Source: Candidatus Zixiibacteriota bacterium (lineage in GTDB: Bacteria > Zixibacteria > MSB-5A5 > GN15 > FEB-12). From it: a stretch of DNA of 47,343 nucleotides. A model generated the notes under the pieces. That model was not told where the DNA came from. It saw nothing but the letters and a program-made list of their open reading frames with translations, and searched no databases. This document shows, in pieces, positions 8,827-16,947 of the stretch. Position 1 is the first letter of the stretch; each line of letters begins with the position of its first letter. A program made the position numbers and the translations under genes. The DNA is taken from positions 1-47,343 of the forward strand of contig JAJRXM010000033.1 of assembly GCA_024276275.1 (NCBI GenBank). The letters run 5' to 3'.

Positions 8827-9153
8827 GTGTACAACCTTTAGTAGAAACCATGTTCGGAACAGATACAGCAAACATCATATAGAAGTGCTGTATATGCCGC
8901 TGGAAGGAGGTACATTTTTTTTCGATTTAATTGTTTTTTTTGGGGAGTTATAAAGAGAATAATAACAGAATTGAATTAAAGCATTTTACATTTTTACTTC
9001 ACTAATCAAATATCTGATTTATTCACTCATAATACTGCCGATAAAAAAACATATCGAGTAATTTTTCTTCTATACCGCTTGAATATGGCTCGACCATAGT
9101 TTCCTTGTTCGTTTAATCATATTTTATCTTTCCTTACTACTTTAACATAAAAA
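8827..9153. other. intergenic stretch upstream of the tRNA-like RNAs
   Basis: No credible protein gene is seen. Besides the candidate promoter there is a 7-bp inverted repeat TACAGCA/TGCTGTA (8864-8870 with 8886-8892) just upstream of tRNA-like RNA 1, and two T-runs near 8916-8937 on the plus strand. Between 9182 and 9455, on the far side of the terminator, the only open frame is a 28-codon minus-strand ORF (9293-9207) with no ribosome site, which I do not call. Confidence 0.4.
8947..8975 (-). promoter_or_regulatory. weak candidate promoter for the tRNA-like/SPFH operon
   Basis: On the minus strand, TTCAAT (8975-8970), a 17-base spacer and TATAAC (8952-8947). The -10 is good and the -35 poor. 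It would start transcription near 8940, before both tRNA-like units. No sigma-54 type GG-N10-GC element is evident in this stretch. Confidence 0.3.
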
Positions 9154-9181
9154 AAACCCTGAGAACCAAATCTCAGGGTTT
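9154..9181 (-). terminator. rho-independent terminator downstream of arcA
   Basis: AAACCCTGAGA (9154-9164) pairs with TCTCAGGGTTT (9171-9181), an 11-bp stem with a 6-base loop. On the minus strand it is followed by a run of T. It separates the arcA transcript from the tRNA-like/SPFH operon. Confidence 0.8.
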
Positions 9182-9455
9182 ATATATTATAAACGGGTAA
9201 TCCCTGTTATGTGGTTTTTCTTCCTCTAAAAGATGCAATATATCTTGCGTCTGATTGAAGGTTCATTGTGATTGCTATAAATAAATTTTTCATACTATTC
9301 TTAATTTTTTCTATTTTTATGTTCAAACTTGATGCGGAATAAACAGGAAAAGAAAAATAAGTCAAGAACTATTTTCACGAAAATGAAAAAAACTATAAAA
9401 AGACCTGTATAATAAATTGTAAATTTAAAATAATACAGATTATAAATTGTTGTCT

Positions 9456-10724
9456 TTATCTTTTTCTGTCAAACGGCATAGTCATACATCTGGCTCCGCC
9501 TCTGCCCCGTGACAATTCAGCTCCGCTTAAAGTAACAAGAGTTTTGTCGATATACTCAATTTCTGATTGCATAAATTCTTTCGGGCTGAGAATAGTATAC
9601 CCGATATCTTTAAATACTTTGATAGTCTGAATATTCCGTTCATATATAAAAGCTACTCTTGGAAGTACTGCAAACAGATTGGCACCGTCGGTCCATTGTT
9701 CACGGGTTTGGTAATGCGGAATATCTCCACCACACGGAATTCTGTTTCTGAATCCATAACCCAATCTTTCTAATGAAGCAAAAAGCGAACAAGGTGCCGA
9801 TTCATGTACCAGCTTTACTCTACCGTTTATTAATTCATACGTATAGCATGGACAGCGGAGAGAACCTTCATCTTCTGAAAAGAAACGGGGATAATAAACA
9901 CAGTCATCTTCACCTATTACGGTAAAAACTGTATCTAAATGCATGGTAGCTCTTTCATTAGGCAGTTGAACTTTTATTATTCTTTTTGCAATATGTTCGG
10001 TTAAAAGTCTTTCTGTTAATAATTCGATTGCGATGTCAGTTGTACGTTCAGAACAACCGATTAGTAAGGTTTCATGGTCCAGAGCTATCATATCACCACC
10101 CTCCAGATGGATATTTTCAGGCAGACCGTGCGAAGTAGCATCATCTAAGATATCAATAATTTCAATATCTTTAAAGAGAGGATGGTTTCTGAAAATATAT
10201 CGTGCAAGTAATCCCTCTCTCCTCCTGACTAATTTAGCCGGATGACTGAGAATAACCGCATCATTAAAAAACATACCGATATCTCGGGTAAATAAAAGAT
10301 TTGGAATCGGAGGGAAAAGCACTTTATACGATTGCTTTTCTTTATCTTCCGGTTTATATGCACCGGCAATCATAAGTTCAGCTAATTCTTTTTGACTGAA
10401 CTCATCAGAAAGCATTAAGTCATGCGTTTTAATCCCGACACCCTCTAAAGCTGAAATAGCTCCGACAATATCAGAGCAGATTTCACGGTCAGCTAAAATA
10501 TCCGACAGCAACTCGGTAAATTCAACAACAGAATCCTGACCGACAGCATGTTTAATACAGGCGGTAAACTCTAAATGGTCGGTAGCGGCATCTTCAGTAT
10601 ACAGTACATCTTCAATAAGATACTTCTCCTGCATATCATGTTCTACAGTAACTAAATTCCATTCATGCCCGGGTTGATGTACCACCACTTTCTTAAGAGG
10701 ATGATATTCTGATCGTATCGACAT
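9456..10724 (-). CDS. arcA: arginine deiminase
   Basis: A 422-residue member of the guanidino-modifying enzyme family that hydrolyses L-arginine to citrulline and ammonia in the cytoplasm. Visible motifs in order: FTRD (substrate Asp, about residue 160), HLEGGD (about 220), MHLDTVFT with the catalytic His (about 270), and the nucleophile Cys in GRGGARCMTMPF near the C-terminus. The length is slightly above the usual 405-415. The start ATG has an AAAGGAAAG purine stretch upstream. No arcB, arcC or arginine-ornithine antiporter is near, so the complete fermentative pathway is not shown. The gene stands alone with its own terminator. A role in acid resistance or nitrogen supply is as likely as ATP generation. 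Confidence 0.9.
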   Translation of the reverse strand: MSIRSEYHPLKKVVVHQPGHEWNLVTVEHDMQEKYLIEDVLYTEDAATDHLEFTACIKHAVGQDSVVEFTELLSDILADREICSDIVGAISALEGVGIKTHDLMLSDEFSQKELAELMIAGAYKPEDKEKQSYKVLFPPIPNLLFTRDIGMFFNDAVILSHPAKLVRRREGLLARYIFRNHPLFKDIEIIDILDDATSHGLPENIHLEGGDMIALDHETLLIGCSERTTDIAIELLTERLLTEHIAKRIIKVQLPNERATMHLDTVFTVIGEDDCVYYPRFFSEDEGSLRCPCYTYELINGRVKLVHESAPCSLFASLERLGYGFRNRIPCGGDIPHYQTREQWTDGANLFAVLPRVAFIYERNIQTIKVFKDIGYTILSPKEFMQSEIEYIDKTLVTLSGAELSRGRGGARCMTMPFDRKR

Positions 10725-11017
10725 CTATTTCTTTCCTTTATTTAATTCCGTGATAAGAAAAACAGACCAAGATAGGCGACTATTTCACAATAATCAACTG
10801 AAATTATGTTAGTCTCTTTTCATGCCTTATCGGCACTAAGCGAGTATTACCTCAGTAGTACATTTTCCCCTGTTTATCTGTTTAAACACTTATACTTAGA
10901 CATAAAGTTATTCTGATATTTAAAACAATTTTCCATAATATAAAAAAAACAATTGGTTCCTTTTTAATTGTTACTATATTCGTTTGGGTATGTATAAGAT
11001 ATATGAAAGGTTTCAGC
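10725..11017. other. divergent intergenic region arcA / cytochrome cluster
   Basis: An AT-rich region with no open frame worth calling. A weak plus-strand promoter candidate ends in TATATT near 10974-10979. I see no clear operator palindrome. Confidence 0.3.
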
Positions 11018-11839
11018 ATGTATAAAAATTTAGCTTTAGCAGTAATAGTCGGATTAATTCTTAGTAGTTCAACAAATGCGTTTGATAATTTTCATAGTCA
11101 AAAAGCAGCAGTCAAAAAACTTAACTATGATTCTCTTTTCTCAGCAGCTACACCTATTGAAAAATCATCAGAAGGAAAAAAACTCATTTCAAATTGTATT
11201 ACTGCTTACGGTGGGGAAAAACATCTTAAAAAACTTTCATCGTTTAAGATTCAATACTATATGGAAGGATTATTAACTGATGAAAAAATTGAAGTAGAAA
11301 AATTCTTTACCCGTAATCGCCAATACAAGATAATTCGCTACCAAGAACCGACAGTCGAAAGCAGAATATTAAACGGAAATGATTCTTGGTTTATAGGACG
11401 GGATACCTCGATATTCTTATATAGCGGTAAATACAAAGCTGAATTATTCAGCTATCTTACACTCTCAATGCCGCTTGGAATTAAAACAGAACCTTTTTCT
11501 GAAATAAGATACGGCAAACGTGGTGATGATGCTCTTTCGTATTTGTATTTAAAGAAAAATGATTCATTGATGATAGTCTTAGGTGTTAACAAGAAAAGTA
11601 ATTTTATTGAATACGTTGAGGGTGTTATTTATCAAGACTCAACGTCATTTGTTTTTATAAACAAACTGGATAATTATGGTATTGTTGAAGGCTTTTGGTT
11701 TCCTAATACAGTAGTAAATATCTCAATGGGGTTAGAAGTTGCTAAATCAATTGTAACTGAAATTGAAATAAATCCGACATTAAAAGATAATGAATTTAAA
11801 CCAGGATCTGTTTTAAAGAGTTCTAAACAATCATATTAG
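11018..11839 (+). CDS. exported LolA-like / outer-membrane lipoprotein-sorting type protein
   Basis: Start at the second ATG (11018) because GAAAGG lies at proper distance and the protein then begins directly with a signal peptide, MYKNLALAVIVGLILSSS-TNA. An upstream in-frame ATG at 11003 would add five residues. The mature part (~250 residues) opens with the AYGGEKHLKKLSSFKI pattern typical of FCB proteins with a LolA/LolB-like half-barrel, and is otherwise strand-rich. It is the first gene of the cytochrome cluster, 11 bases before a nonaheme cytochrome. It may carry a lipidated or hydrophobic client for the electron-transfer apparatus. The family placement is tentative. Confidence 0.6.
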   Translation: MYKNLALAVIVGLILSSSTNAFDNFHSQKAAVKKLNYDSLFSAATPIEKSSEGKKLISNCITAYGGEKHLKKLSSFKIQYYMEGLLTDEKIEVEKFFTRNRQYKIIRYQEPTVESRILNGNDSWFIGRDTSIFLYSGKYKAELFSYLTLSMPLGIKTEPFSEIRYGKRGDDALSYLYLKKNDSLMIVLGVNKKSNFIEYVEGVIYQDSTSFVFINKLDNYGIVEGFWFPNTVVNISMGLEVAKSIVTEIEINPTLKDNEFKPGSVLKSSKQSY

Positions 11840-11850
11840 GTAGAAAATTT

Positions 11851-12552
11851 ATGAAAACATTTGGCAAACATATTGTAATTTCATCATTTATCATACTTTT
11901 ACTGTCTTTTTCAACAGTATTAGCAAAAATCAACAAAGATAAAGATTGTCTGAAGTGCCACCCGACATTTTATAAAAAACTTGTTAAAAAAAATATACAT
12001 GAGCCTTTTAAAGAAAAAAAATGTAATTCCTGCCATAAATTTCATGGATTTCAAAACAAAATAGCATTTAAAGATGAAATTATTATCCTTTGTAATAACT
12101 GTCATAATGTTCTTGAAAATACTGATGAAGAGAATTACCACGCTCCGATAGTTGATGATTTAAGCTGTGTAAACTGTCATAGCCCACACAGTTCAGATTT
12201 ACAAAAATTATTAAAAGAACCGGTCAGTACACTCTGTGCCGATTGTCACGATACCGAAGACGAAGATTTTAAAAAATTACATGTCGTAGATTTTGAAATA
12301 AAATTATGTGTTTCCTGTCATAACCCGCACGGATCAAATAATGAAACATTTTTGTATGCGGATCAGCATCCTCCTTTTGAAGAGCGAGAATGTGCTACAT
12401 GCCATGAAGACAGAACTATAGAGGAGTTAAAAAGTCCTGAATTATGTCTTGAGTGTCATGACCAACCTGAGCCGACCGGAGTTCATAGTAAAAAAAGAAT
12501 ATCTGACAAGTCTTGTATTTCTTGCCATTCTCCACATATCCTCAAAAAATAA
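11851..12552 (+). CDS. nonaheme c-type cytochrome (doubled CXXCH type), exported
   Basis: A 233-residue protein with a signal peptide ending ...STVLA and nine CXXCH motifs: CLKCH, CNSCH, CNNCH, CVNCH, CADCH, CVSCH, CATCH, CLECH, CISCH. They are spaced in pairs with trailing SPH/NPHG/SPH, the pattern of the doubled-CXXCH domain. About one heme per 23 residues implies a packed heme wire with little other fold. It probably sits in the periplasm as a relay from the inner membrane to the outer-membrane barrel encoded downstream. The start has AGGT about ten bases upstream. A ~430-base gap with a promoter candidate follows it. Confidence 0.9.
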   Translation: MKTFGKHIVISSFIILLLSFSTVLAKINKDKDCLKCHPTFYKKLVKKNIHEPFKEKKCNSCHKFHGFQNKIAFKDEIIILCNNCHNVLENTDEENYHAPIVDDLSCVNCHSPHSSDLQKLLKEPVSTLCADCHDTEDEDFKKLHVVDFEIKLCVSCHNPHGSNNETFLYADQHPPFEERECATCHEDRTIEELKSPELCLECHDQPEPTGVHSKKRISDKSCISCHSPHILKK

Positions 12553-12986
12553 GTAAATAGAACTGTTTTTCGGGAATAAAAGGCGTTTTACTCTTATTTT
12601 CGTAAGCTGTTGTATTACTATACATTGCAAGGTAGATTAAAATGTAGACATTATTACTAATCTTTATGTATAATTTACCGATAAAATAAGAAAAAACCAG
12701 ATAATTAACTTGACAAATGCAGACTTATTTGTTATTTTTTTCACAATAATGTCACGATGTTGTCATACGAAAGAAGGTTTAATAGCCGTTATGAAACAGA
12801 ACTCAAACAGTTATCACCATATAAACTCTATAGATACAGCTTATTGTTCTTTATTTGCTCCAGAACAAAGATATTTTTTGGTTGGTATGACAATTGCCTA
12901 TATCAATGTGAATATAATAACAAGCTGTACTAACAAGACTATAATGTAAGAGAAAAACCGTATCGATTATGAAAAAGGAAATTACC
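12553..12986. other. 434-base intergenic region with promoter candidate inside the cytochrome cluster
   Basis: An open frame at 12710-12949 exists but has no ribosome site and unconvincing composition, so I leave it out. The stretch holds a TTGACA promoter candidate (see 12710-12738), implying a 5' leader of about 240 bases before the FN3-NHL gene. I found no recognisable riboswitch. Confidence 0.4.
12710..12738 (+). promoter_or_regulatory. sigma-70 type promoter for the main cytochrome operon
   Basis: TTGACA (12710-12715), a 17-base spacer and TATTTT (12733-12738). It has a perfect -35, a moderate -10, and the right orientation and place to drive the FN3-NHL and cytochrome genes. Confidence 0.45.
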
Positions 12987-14537
12987 ATGAAAAACCGCTC
13001 GATATTTAAAATAGGAATTACTACTCTTTTGCTGCTTGTTTGCTTTGTCTCTTTCGCAACTGCAGCAAATGGGCCTAGCTGGATTGGTGCTTTTTTTGTA
13101 AAAGGTAAAGTCGGCCTCAAATGGAAAACATTAGAAGGCAGTACAGCATATAAAATCTACCGTTCTACAGACGGCGGTGAATTCACAGTCCTGAAATCTA
13201 CTGATAAAACACAGTATTTTGATGCTGATATATCTTCCGGAACAGTTTATCGATATAAAATAGCAGCTGTAACAGCCTCGGGTGAATTAGAATCTTCCGA
13301 GAAAACTGTCTCTATTCCCGGAGTCAAAGCCGGTGATTTCAACGCTCCTTCCGGTCTAGGAATACGAGTTGACAGAAACAAGATATTTCTCAGTTGGGAT
13401 CAAGTAAATGGTGCCATGGCATATAATATCTATCGCGGGATTACTCCCGGTGGAGAATATGAATTAGTCGGCTCGGCACAAGCTACTAAATATGCCGATA
13501 AAGAAGGGATAACCAAAGGTAAGACATACTATTATGTTTTAACCGCTTTAAACGAAGACTTTGAAGAAACAAAGTATTCAGCTGAAGTATCTATTAAATT
13601 CGGTATTAGCCTAGAAGAACAAAAAGCCTTAGAAGCCTCTGAAAACAATATTGTTCTAGAAGACATCAAATTAACATTCTTATTTGATATTAAAACAGCC
13701 GGACACGCCGGAGACATGAATCAGCCGACAGATGTAGTTATTGATTCTAAAAGTAATATTTATATCTCGGATGCGTTAAACCAAAGAATTCATTGTTATG
13801 ATAACTCCGGGAAATTCTTGTATTCATTCGGTGAAAAATCCGAACCAGGAAAAGAAGATGAAGCTGCTGAAGGTTCATTCTCCTATCCGTTTGCAATGGC
13901 TATTGATAAATCGGATAAAATCTATGTTTCAGATATTTTAAATCATGATATTCAAGTATTTTCACCTGACGGCAAATTTATCAAACGGATTAGAATTAAT
14001 ACTACACCGGAACAGGAAAAGTTCAGACCAAACGGTCTCAAAGTTCTGCCTGACGGTAACCTGATTGTAACCGACGCCGGTAATCATCGTTTTATGAAAA
14101 TAGATCAAACAGGTAAAATATTATTTGAAGTCGGCAGTCGTGGAGCTGAAGATTCTCAGTTTATATTCCCGGATGGTATATCAGTTTCAAAAGATAATAT
14201 AATTTCCGTTGTAGATGTTATTAACTGCCGTATTCAGCAATTTGACATGAACGGTAAGTTTATTCGTAAATTCGGTGAACCCGGACAATCAGCAGGTACT
14301 TTTGGTCGTCCGAAAGCTATAATAGAAAGCCCGATTGATAATCGACTTTGGGTTTCAGACGGTTTAGGTAATATTGTACAAATTTTTTCTCCCGAGGGTG
14401 TCGTAAAAGCAGCTATAACTAAGTTTGAAGATACCGATAATATACTAATGACTCCTCGCGGTATGTTTATAAAAGACGGACGTTTCTATATAGTAAACCG
14501 CGTCCCTCATCAATTATTAGTATTTAAGATTGGATAG
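12987..14537 (+). CDS. exported FN3-FN3-NHL beta-propeller protein
   Basis: Start chosen at 12987 (AAAGGAA upstream, then MKNRSIFKIGI...), not 12969. The 516 residues comprise a signal peptide ending ATAA, two fibronectin type III domains (about 25-105 and 115-200: AYKIYRSTDGG, AYNIYRGITPGG), a linker, and a six-bladed NHL propeller (about 235-515) with recurring IYISDALNQRI, IYVSDILNHDI, IVTDAGNHRF strands. NHL propellers are protein-binding scaffolds and recur four times in this cluster beside cytochromes. It probably sits on the outer face or in the periplasm and organises cytochromes (inference). The next gene follows after 74 bases that include a GTGAAATT/AATTTCAC hairpin. Confidence 0.85.
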   Translation: MKNRSIFKIGITTLLLLVCFVSFATAANGPSWIGAFFVKGKVGLKWKTLEGSTAYKIYRSTDGGEFTVLKSTDKTQYFDADISSGTVYRYKIAAVTASGELESSEKTVSIPGVKAGDFNAPSGLGIRVDRNKIFLSWDQVNGAMAYNIYRGITPGGEYELVGSAQATKYADKEGITKGKTYYYVLTALNEDFEETKYSAEVSIKFGISLEEQKALEASENNIVLEDIKLTFLFDIKTAGHAGDMNQPTDVVIDSKSNIYISDALNQRIHCYDNSGKFLYSFGEKSEPGKEDEAAEGSFSYPFAMAIDKSDKIYVSDILNHDIQVFSPDGKFIKRIRINTTPEQEKFRPNGLKVLPDGNLIVTDAGNHRFMKIDQTGKILFEVGSRGAEDSQFIFPDGISVSKDNIISVVDVINCRIQQFDMNGKFIRKFGEPGQSAGTFGRPKAIIESPIDNRLWVSDGLGNIVQIFSPEGVVKAAITKFEDTDNILMTPRGMFIKDGRFYIVNRVPHQLLVFKIG

Positions 14538-14611
14538 AAAAAGTGAAATTCATAAACAAAATTTCACCATGTGTATTTATAACAACTTCGTACTCTTAGG
14601 AGGTATAAGGT

Positions 14612-15751
14612 ATGAAAAAACTATTAACACTTGTCATCGTGCTAACTATAATTAGTTTGCCAATGACAGCTTTTGCAGCCGTAGCCGGCTCATTACATGA
14701 TTTAACCGGCTCCGGAACTCAGCTATGTTTTGCGTGTCATACACCGCATAATGCAGCCGGTGCAAATCTTTGGAGTTCTACTCCAAGTGGAACTTTCTCA
14801 GGTGTACAAGATCTTTGTTACACTTGTCATGACGGTTCAGTAACAACTCACGGTACTGCAACAGCTTTTAACGCAGCTTTGCAGCAACACACTCCAGTCG
14901 GTGCTGATTGTTCCGGTGCCGGAGCTTGTCACGATGTTCACAATGAAGGAACTGGTAGTTTCTTAGTTGTTGCCGAAACAAACGGCAACTATTGTGAATC
15001 TTGTCACGGGGCAACTCCATTTACCGGTGCTGAAGGCCTTGGTGATCACACCGCAGGTATTACTCACTTTACCAATGGTGGGTCTTTTACCTGTAACCAA
15101 TGTCATACACCTCATGGTGCTGTAGCTCAAACAACAAACCCGGCTGGTCTAACCAATCCGATTTTGTTAGCAGACAACCAACCAGGAGCATACTATGGTG
15201 CTTTCTGTATCAGTTGTCACAACGGTACAGCTCCTGCGGTTGCAACTTCAGGTACCGGCGGGCAAGCCGCTACGGATGTATTTGACTATGCTGAAGCTCT
15301 CAATGACGGCACAGAACTAAAACATCCTACTATTACAACTACAGGTTTAACACCTACTAACGGTTGTAATCTTTGTCATGATGTACATGATCCTGCAGGA
15401 ACAGCCAGCGGTTATATTCTGACATCTGATAACACAAACTCAGCTTTCTGTGTTTCATGTCACAATGTTGCAGGTGCTCCACCTGTCGGAGGTAACACTC
15501 ACTTTACTGGTGTTCCGACAGATGTTGCCATGAATAACGGTTTGACCCCTGCACTACCTTGGGCAAATCAAATTGATGAAGACGGTACAGCAGGTGCCGA
15601 TTGGCCATCAGCAACAGCAAATATGATGACCTGTGAAACTTGTCACTCTGTTCATAGACAAGGTAATACCGGTGTTGATGCTGCTTATTTCTTAAGACAT
15701 GAAAACGGTTTATCAAACCAATTATGTCGAGCTTGCCATACGGCAAACTAA
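14612..15751 (+). CDS. multiheme c-type cytochrome, 9 CXXCH plus one CX5CH
   Basis: A 379-residue exported protein (signal peptide ends AFA) behind a perfect AGGAGG. Canonical heme motifs in order: CFACH, CYTCH, CESCH, CNQCH, CISCH, CNLCH, CVSCH, CETCH, CRACH. Between the second and third lies CSGAGACHDVH, a CX5CH motif in the place where the pattern expects a heme. The N-terminus (GSLHDLTGSG...CFACHTPHNAAGANLW) resembles the tetraheme OmcE-like proteins downstream, so this looks like an extended relative. Long Gly/Thr/Ala-rich linkers suggest a surface-exposed protein. It is followed by a strong terminator, so it may be expressed at higher level than the genes beyond. Confidence 0.9.
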   Translation: MKKLLTLVIVLTIISLPMTAFAAVAGSLHDLTGSGTQLCFACHTPHNAAGANLWSSTPSGTFSGVQDLCYTCHDGSVTTHGTATAFNAALQQHTPVGADCSGAGACHDVHNEGTGSFLVVAETNGNYCESCHGATPFTGAEGLGDHTAGITHFTNGGSFTCNQCHTPHGAVAQTTNPAGLTNPILLADNQPGAYYGAFCISCHNGTAPAVATSGTGGQAATDVFDYAEALNDGTELKHPTITTTGLTPTNGCNLCHDVHDPAGTASGYILTSDNTNSAFCVSCHNVAGAPPVGGNTHFTGVPTDVAMNNGLTPALPWANQIDEDGTAGADWPSATANMMTCETCHSVHRQGNTGVDAAYFLRHENGLSNQLCRACHTAN

Positions 15752-15793
15752 AATATTTAGCTTTTTATTGCTAAGTATTTAACTTTAATTATT

Positions 15794-15830
15794 GGCAGAG
15801 TCCGGGCATATGCTAAGACTCTGCCTTTTT
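15794..15830 (+). terminator. rho-independent terminator inside the cytochrome cluster
   Basis: GGCAGAGTC (15794-15802) pairs with GACTCTGCC (15817-15825) and is followed by TTTTT. It ends only 8 bases before the ATG of the next cytochrome at 15839, so expression of the downstream genes depends on read-through or a promoter not visible here. Confidence 0.85.
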
Positions 15831-15838
15831 GAAAAGAT

Positions 15839-16942
15839 ATGAAAAAGATGACTTATATAGTATTAGTTTCGATTTTATCCGTATTCTTTGCTCAAGATGC
15901 TCAGGCTGAAAATATGCTGGAGATATTAACTCCTCCCCAGTATATATCTACACAGTCAAATTATCTGCATATTGTCGGTAAAACTAATGCTCCTCTAGTG
16001 GAAATTTTTCTTAATGATGAAAAGCAGTTTGAACTTCTAGTGAAAGATTCTATCTTCCATGCCTCTTTAATTTTTGGTTATGGAGTCAATGAAGTCAGAA
16101 TCATTCCAATTTATAGCGAATCCAAAGCTTCTGATAGTTTTAGTAAAACTGTTGAAATCATGTACGGACCTAGAATAAGTAGAAAATTTAAGAAAATTTA
16201 TGCTCCTTATACTTTTCATGCAATTCAGAATAATAAAGACTGTAGTGCTTGCCATACAACTTTTAGTGAAAATGTTGATTCATTAACATACGATACCGGT
16301 TGTTTAGATTGTCATAGCTCTTTAAAAGATAAGATGAAAAAACATATAAAATCTGATGTGCGAACTTGTATAACCTGCCACCAGCAAGATAGTCAGTTTT
16401 ATGGTTCTTCAGCAACCGAAGATACTAATCTTTGCTATAGTTGTCATACCGATAAAATTGGGCAATTTGCTCAAGATTTTATCCATGGTCCCGTTGCCGG
16501 CGGTACATGTACTATTTGTCACGACCCGCACGGTTCACAGTTCGACCATAATTTGGTAAATCCTGAGCAAATTCTTTGTTTTTCCTGTCATGAAGATTTA
16601 GAGGAAGATACAAAAGATAAAAGAGTAACCCATGACCCATTTAAAAACGGGCAATGCGGTGCCTGTCATGACCCCCACGCAACCTCAAATAAATGGGTTC
16701 TTGTTAAAAATTCAGAAGAGGTTTGTTTGGGATGCCATAACCCCGATAATAAATCAATGGATTGGCACTCACACCCATATAATGTGAAACCGAAACGAAA
16801 ATTAAAAATAAATATTGAGTTAAGCAAACAAGGCAATTTAGAGTGTATTTCTTGCCATAACCCTCATGCAACCAACTCTGAACATTTGCTTCGTATAAAT
16901 GAAGAGTTCACTTGTATAGGATGTCATACGGATGTATTATAA
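15839..16942 (+). CDS. decaheme c-type cytochrome with N-terminal Ig-like domain
   Basis: A 367-residue exported protein (signal peptide ends QAEN). Residues ~22-110 form a strand-rich, heme-free domain of Ig/bacterial surface type (YLHIVGKTNAPLVEIFLN). Residues ~130-367 carry ten CXXCH: CSACH, CLDCH, CITCH, CYSCH, CTICH, CFSCH, CGACH, CLGCH, CISCH, CIGCH, several followed by DPHG/DPHA/NPHA. Ten hemes equals the count of MtrA-type conduit cytochromes, but the motif pattern is of the doubled-CXXCH kind. The purine stretch GAAAAG serves as a weak ribosome site. The NHL lipoprotein follows within 6 bases, implying coupling. Confidence 0.88.
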   Translation: MKKMTYIVLVSILSVFFAQDAQAENMLEILTPPQYISTQSNYLHIVGKTNAPLVEIFLNDEKQFELLVKDSIFHASLIFGYGVNEVRIIPIYSESKASDSFSKTVEIMYGPRISRKFKKIYAPYTFHAIQNNKDCSACHTTFSENVDSLTYDTGCLDCHSSLKDKMKKHIKSDVRTCITCHQQDSQFYGSSATEDTNLCYSCHTDKIGQFAQDFIHGPVAGGTCTICHDPHGSQFDHNLVNPEQILCFSCHEDLEEDTKDKRVTHDPFKNGQCGACHDPHATSNKWVLVKNSEEVCLGCHNPDNKSMDWHSHPYNVKPKRKLKINIELSKQGNLECISCHNPHATNSEHLLRINEEFTCIGCHTDVL

Positions 16943-16947
16943 ATAAT

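Noticed and set aside
8827-9060. Sigma-54 (RtcR-type) promoter before the SPFH operon
   Set aside because: I looked for a GG-N10-GC element on the minus strand upstream of the tRNA-like RNAs and found none convincing.
9207-9293. 28-codon minus-strand frame between arcA and its terminator
   Set aside because: Too short, no ribosome site, no recognisable sequence.
12710-12949. 79-codon plus-strand frame between cytochrome genes
   Set aside because: No ribosome site, odd composition, and it starts inside a promoter-like TTGACA element.
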